From Tubiluchus corallicola (taxonomy: Eukaryota; Priapulida; Priapulimorpha; Priapulimorphida; Tubiluchidae), in the NCBI GenBank assembly GCA_030141605.1, contig JAQGDQ010000010.1, forward strand, positions 869,501-933,500: a stretch of DNA of 64,000 bases, given 5' to 3'. Shown in pieces: positions 63,525 through 64,000 of this stretch. The notes beneath the pieces were generated by a model. The model was not told where the DNA came from. It saw only the letters and a list, made by a program, of their open reading frames with translations, and searched no databases. Every line of letters starts with the position of its first letter. The first letter of the stretch is position 1. The position numbers and the translations under genes were made by a program.

Positions 63525-63612
63525 CTTTTCAACACCTGCTTGATTAAGTAACCAGAGTCCTTCACGAGTGGAGCAATTATGATCTGATTCACCATCTCAG
63601 TTTGTATTTATA
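63525..63612 (-). promoter_or_regulatory. Gene D core promoter and leader exon
   Basis: TATAAATA lies at 63612-63605, preceded by GGCGCTC, similar to the GGCGCCG before the VWA-A TATA box. The leader ends at 63525 with the strong donor AAAAG|GTAAGAAA. The 1.5-kb leader intron ends at the acceptor at 61992, seven bases before the ATG at 61984. Confidence 0.72.
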
Positions 63613-63619
63613 GAGCGCC

Positions 63620-64000
63620 TACATTATTATAACCGGTATGCTAACACGCACAGCACATTGTTAATTGTGAAAAGACAATTATTAAAAAACTTAAAACGTT
63701 TAATTCAACGATGCTAGTTCGAAGAGAAATCCTGGAATGTTATTGGTATAATTAGCCTCTCTGAAACTTGAATTCTGCAACAAAGTCTTCCGTTTTTTGT
63801 TAAAAATTGTTTTTTAGTCGATTGTCAATTATATATGCCTTCAGCTTGGTAGAAAACTGTTACTGAAATAATTATTCTGTAGTTTATATTTCAACTCAAG
63901 AACGGAGTTCGCAAAGTTTAATTGACAAATTTTTTAGGTGCTCAATTACGTGAAATGATGCTTGAATAGTAGCTGATTACAAACCACTTGGAAATATAAA
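63620..64000. other. Upstream flank of gene D
   Basis: AT-rich sequence 5' of the gene D TATA box. No further exon, tRNA or repeat is seen before the window ends. Confidence 0.5.

Overview
This is AT-rich invertebrate (metazoan) genomic DNA. Its genes are split by introns with GT-AG ends, simple repeats are abundant, and there are decayed non-LTR retrotransposons, tRNA-like SINEs and foldback elements. There is no operon structure. An interstitial TTAGGG-type repeat and the retroelement types fit a non-arthropod animal, possibly a mollusc or other lophotrochozoan, but the species cannot be fixed from the sequence.

The gene content is all on the minus strand. Three tandem paralogues, called here VWA-A (43013-57084), VWA-B (28934-38897) and VWA-C (6731-20661), encode secreted proteins of 610, 621 and 606 residues. 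Each has a signal peptide, a Cys-containing N-terminal half that I do not recognise, and one C-terminal von Willebrand factor A domain with an intact MIDAS metal site. I rebuilt all three by hand. Each has 12 coding exons with identical intron phases (1,0,1,1,1,1,0,1,0,1,1), every junction is GT-AG, and the reading frame stays open from ATG to stop. Each also has a TATA box and a short non-coding leader exon upstream, spliced to an acceptor one base before the ATG. A fourth gene, D (61151-61984), encodes a 277-residue secreted protein rich in Tyr, Pro, Ser, Glu and Lys. It has the same TATA plus leader-exon layout.

Region by region: 1-6.7 kb is intergenic, with a LINE 3' relic and a GC-rich island beside a (GTAA)n array. 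6.7-21.6 kb is VWA-C, whose intron 5 holds a 4-kb dead LINE in antisense. 21.6-28.9 kb is intergenic, with LINE tails. 28.9-39.6 kb is VWA-B. 39.6-43.0 kb is intergenic with nothing recognised. 43.0-57.7 kb is VWA-A, rich in foldbacks and simple repeats. 57.7-61.0 kb is intergenic, with a SINE and tandem repeats. 61.0-63.6 kb is gene D, and 63.6-64 kb is its upstream flank.

Inference only: three secreted adhesive-type VWA proteins beside a Tyr-rich disordered secreted protein suggest a cluster for an extracellular matrix, adhesive, cuticle or shell material. The closest known analogies are mussel byssal VWA matrix proteins and Tyr-rich foot proteins, but the domain layout here (unknown N-terminal half plus a single VWA) is not one I can assign to a named family.
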